A stretch of 64,000 nucleotides of DNA. It comes from Pseudomonas libanensis (GTDB taxonomy: Bacteria; Pseudomonadota; Gammaproteobacteria; Pseudomonadales; Pseudomonadaceae). Every line of letters begins with the position of its first letter. The stretch's first letter is position 1. The stretch is from contig NZ_JYLH01000002.1 in the NCBI RefSeq assembly GCF_001439685.1, forward strand, positions 1 through 64,000. Reading direction: 5' to 3'. Position numbers and translations under genes: made by a program. A model generated the notes under the pieces. The model was not told the DNA's origin. It saw nothing but the letters and a program-made list of their open reading frames with translations, and searched no databases. Of this stretch, positions 62,540 to 64,000 are shown one piece after another.

Positions 62540-62800
62540 TCAGTTATCGCTGTGGCATTCGGCAAATTTGCGGTAGTTCAGGATCTCGGTCTTGCCCTGC
62601 GAATTCAGGTAGGTCAGCTGGGCATCGACAATGCCGCAGGCAGCCCCGGCATCCTGTGTCAATGCCACCACTTTCTGGATGTCCAGGTGCGTGCCGTAGG
62701 TGTAGGTCTGCGGCGTGACGTCGGCTTCGGCGCGGGCCGAGAAGGTGCAGATATTCAGGGCGGCAAACAGGCAAGTGGCATAGAGCGTATTGGCGTTCAT
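62540..62800 (-). CDS. DUF2790 exported small protein
   Basis: An 86-residue protein with a signal peptide (LYATCLFAALNICTFSARA). The mature part (YTYGTHLDIQKVVALTQDAGAACGIVDAQLTYLNSQGKTEILNYRKFAECHSDN) is the DUF2790 family, common in Pseudomonas and often next to two-component or metal-response genes. Two Cys in the mature part could be a substrate of the neighbouring DipZ (inference). Two copies of the GTATC-type operator lie upstream, and the divergent gene is a response regulator. Confidence 0.87.
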   Translation of the reverse strand: MNANTLYATCLFAALNICTFSARAEADVTPQTYTYGTHLDIQKVVALTQDAGAACGIVDAQLTYLNSQGKTEILNYRKFAECHSDN

Positions 62801-62933
62801 GGTCGTTTCCTCAAGGCTTCAATGGTTGGGTCGTTCAGTTGAGCCGAGGCGCTTGGGTTGGCCTCGATGTGGCTCATTAGAAGCCCGCGAGGTATCTCGT
62901 CTGTGTCAAAAACAGGCGCGGATAAATCGGTTC

Positions 62934-62966
62934 GTATCAGGACCCCGTCCCGATACACAGCCATAC
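62934..62966 (-). promoter_or_regulatory. Response-regulator-type operator, copy 2 (DUF2790/dipZ side)
   Basis: On the plus strand it reads GTATC (62934-62938), 13 bp, GATAC (62952-62956), 5 bp, CATAC (62962-62966). On the minus strand this is the same order as copy 1. It is 134 bp upstream of the DUF2790 start. Confidence 0.65.
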
Positions 62967-63000
62967 AAAACCTAGGAAATTGTTGTTTTTGCCTCTGCAT

Positions 63001-63033
63001 GTATCCTTCGCCAGAGCAGATACACTGCAATAC
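63001..63033. promoter_or_regulatory. Response-regulator-type operator, copy 3 (before the regulator gene)
   Basis: On the plus strand it reads GTATC (63001-63005), 13 bp, GATAC (63019-63023), 5 bp, AATAC (63029-63033). It ends 71 bp before the response regulator start, so it overlaps its likely promoter and fits autoregulation. Confidence 0.65.
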
Positions 63034-63104
63034 AAACCGCCGCGGGCGAACGGGCTCAGCCCCTATAGACTGAGCCGCAATTCCCATTGACAGAGGCTTG
63101 GCCC

Positions 63105-63845
63105 ATGGAACACGTTGATCACATCCTCATCGTGGACGATGACCGTGAGATTCGAGAGATGGTAGGCAACTACCTGAAGAAGAACGGCCTGCGGACCACC
63201 GTGGTTGCGGATGGCCGCCAGATGCGCTCGTTTCTCGAGTCCACGCCGGTGGACCTGATCGTGCTTGACATCATGATGCCCGGCGACGATGGCCTGGTGC
63301 TCTGCCGCGACATTCGCGCCGGCAAACACAAGGCCACGCCGGTGCTGATGCTGACCGCCCGCAACGACGAAACCGATCGCATCATCGGCTTGGAAATGGG
63401 CGCCGACGATTACCTGGTCAAGCCGTTCGCCGCCCGTGAATTGCTGGCGCGCATCAACGCTGTGCTGCGCCGTACGCGCATGCTGCCGCCCAACTTGGTC
63501 GTTACCGAAACCGGAAGGTGGCTGGGGTTCGGGCGCTGGCGCCTGGACACCTCCGCCCGCCATCTGCTTGATGAAGACGGCACCATGGTCGCCCTCAGCG
63601 GCGCTGAATATCGCCTGCTGCGGGTGTTCCTCGACCATCCGCAACGGGTCCTCAATCGCGACCAGTTGCTCAACCTGACCCAGGGCCGTGACGCCGACCT
63701 GTTCGACCGTTCCATTGATCTGCTGGTCAGCCGCCTGCGCCAACGCCTGCTTGACGATGCTCGCGAGCCGGCTTACATCAAAACCGTACGCAGCGAGGGG
63801 TATGTCTTTTCGCTGCCGGTGCAAGTGCTTGGAGCACCGGCATGA
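63105..63845 (+). CDS. OmpR-family response regulator
   Basis: A 246-residue regulator. The receiver domain (residues 1-120; ILIVDDDREIREMVGNYL, Asp in VLDIMMPGDDG, Lys in LVKPFAARELL) is followed by a winged-helix DNA-binding domain (LSGAEYRLLRVFLDHPQRVLNRDQLL, DRSIDLLVSRLRQRL, IKTVRSEGYVFS). ATG 63105 follows GAGG by about 9 bp. It overlaps its kinase gene by 4 bp (ATGA). OmpR-type proteins bind direct repeats spaced about 10 bp, which fits the 5-bp-gapped GTATC pair of the operators. Confidence 0.93.
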   Translation: MEHVDHILIVDDDREIREMVGNYLKKNGLRTTVVADGRQMRSFLESTPVDLIVLDIMMPGDDGLVLCRDIRAGKHKATPVLMLTARNDETDRIIGLEMGADDYLVKPFAARELLARINAVLRRTRMLPPNLVVTETGRWLGFGRWRLDTSARHLLDEDGTMVALSGAEYRLLRVFLDHPQRVLNRDQLLNLTQGRDADLFDRSIDLLVSRLRQRLLDDAREPAYIKTVRSEGYVFSLPVQVLGAPA

Positions 63846-64000
63846 AGCCTTCGCTGCATTGGCCTCGTACCCTCATCTCGCGGCTGTCGCTGATCTTTCT
63901 GATAGGGCTGACCCTGGCGCAGGCCTTGTCATTCGGCGTGCAGTATTACGAGCGTTACGAAACCGCAAAAAACACCATGCTCGGTAACCTGGAAACCGAT
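63842..64000 (+). CDS. Sensor histidine kinase, N-terminal part
   Basis: The first 53 residues of a kinase that runs off the window: MKPSLHWPRTLISRLSLIFL, then a hydrophobic segment (LIFLIGLTLAQALSFGVQYYERYE) and the start of a periplasmic sensor. The arrangement is that of membrane kinases paired with OmpR-type regulators. The 4-bp overlap with the regulator shows co-translation. The signal sensed cannot be told. Confidence 0.85.
   Translation, partial: MKPSLHWPRTLISRLSLIFLIGLTLAQALSFGVQYYERYETAKNTMLGNLETD

Noticed and set aside
1..64000. tRNA, rRNA, CRISPR array, prophage or integron structures
   Set aside because: No cloverleaf-like gene, repeat-spacer array or phage gene set was seen in a read of both strands. 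Small non-coding RNAs cannot be excluded by eye.

Overview
The window reads as chromosomal DNA of a Pseudomonas of the fluorescens group. The signs are high GC, fluorescens-type REP-like repeats (GAGCAAGCCCGCTCCCACA), a DUF2790 protein, a PA4872-like decarboxylase and a phzI/phzR-type quorum-sensing pair. Gene names rest on recognising motifs in the translations; no database search was run. No rRNA, tRNA or CRISPR array was seen.

Layout. 1-930: the end of an IS3-family element and a cluster of REP-like repeats. 935-4744: a glycerate/sugar-diacid locus (MFS permease, CdaR-type regulator, glycerate kinase). 4954-6155: a GNAT acetyltransferase and an Asp/Glu racemase, convergent and overlapping. 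6513-10158: a compact terpenoid locus made of a terpene synthase fused to a cytochrome P450, an overlapping SAM methyltransferase and an isopentenyl-diphosphate isomerase. 10263-13495: two unknown proteins, a DUF3313 lipoprotein and a DUF1254 protein. 13648-20839: a phosphorelay island (hybrid kinase with three receiver domains, CheR, CheB, a receiver-kinase and two single receivers). 20881-25620: a very large, lower-GC gene that looks like a toxin or effector, with two cysteine-protease-like segments. 25780-28949: a KaiC-like ATPase and a hybrid kinase in one operon. 29092-34555: TPR protein, bestrophin, RidA, FabF paralogue, HxlR regulator and PA4872-like enzyme. 34885-37214: a sulfonate-type binding protein and an FMN monooxygenase. 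37477-42423: small stress and membrane proteins, a PoxB-like ThDP enzyme and a bicupin. 43383-52460: regulators, three MFS transporters, an unknown enzyme-like protein and an orphan HypX-like protein. 52710-54614: phzR and phzI with two phz boxes, but the phenazine operon is reduced to a short phzA/B relic. 54890-55583: CsbD protein, a monooxygenase fragment and an orphan hairpin. 55751-61197: a mostly exported hydrolase/P460 operon ending in an aldehyde dehydrogenase that lacks its usual Glu. 61298-64000: DipZ, a DUF2790 protein and a two-component system that runs off the end.

Three observations stand out. First, the terpene synthase-P450 fusion locus, whose product cannot be predicted. Second, a decayed phenazine locus that keeps intact quorum-sensing genes and operators. 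Third, a three-part DNA motif (GTATC, 5 bp, GTATC, 13 bp, GATAC) that occurs with identical spacing upstream of the epoxide-hydrolase operon, upstream of the DUF2790/dipZ genes and just before the response regulator. It suggests that this two-component system controls itself and both neighbouring gene sets.
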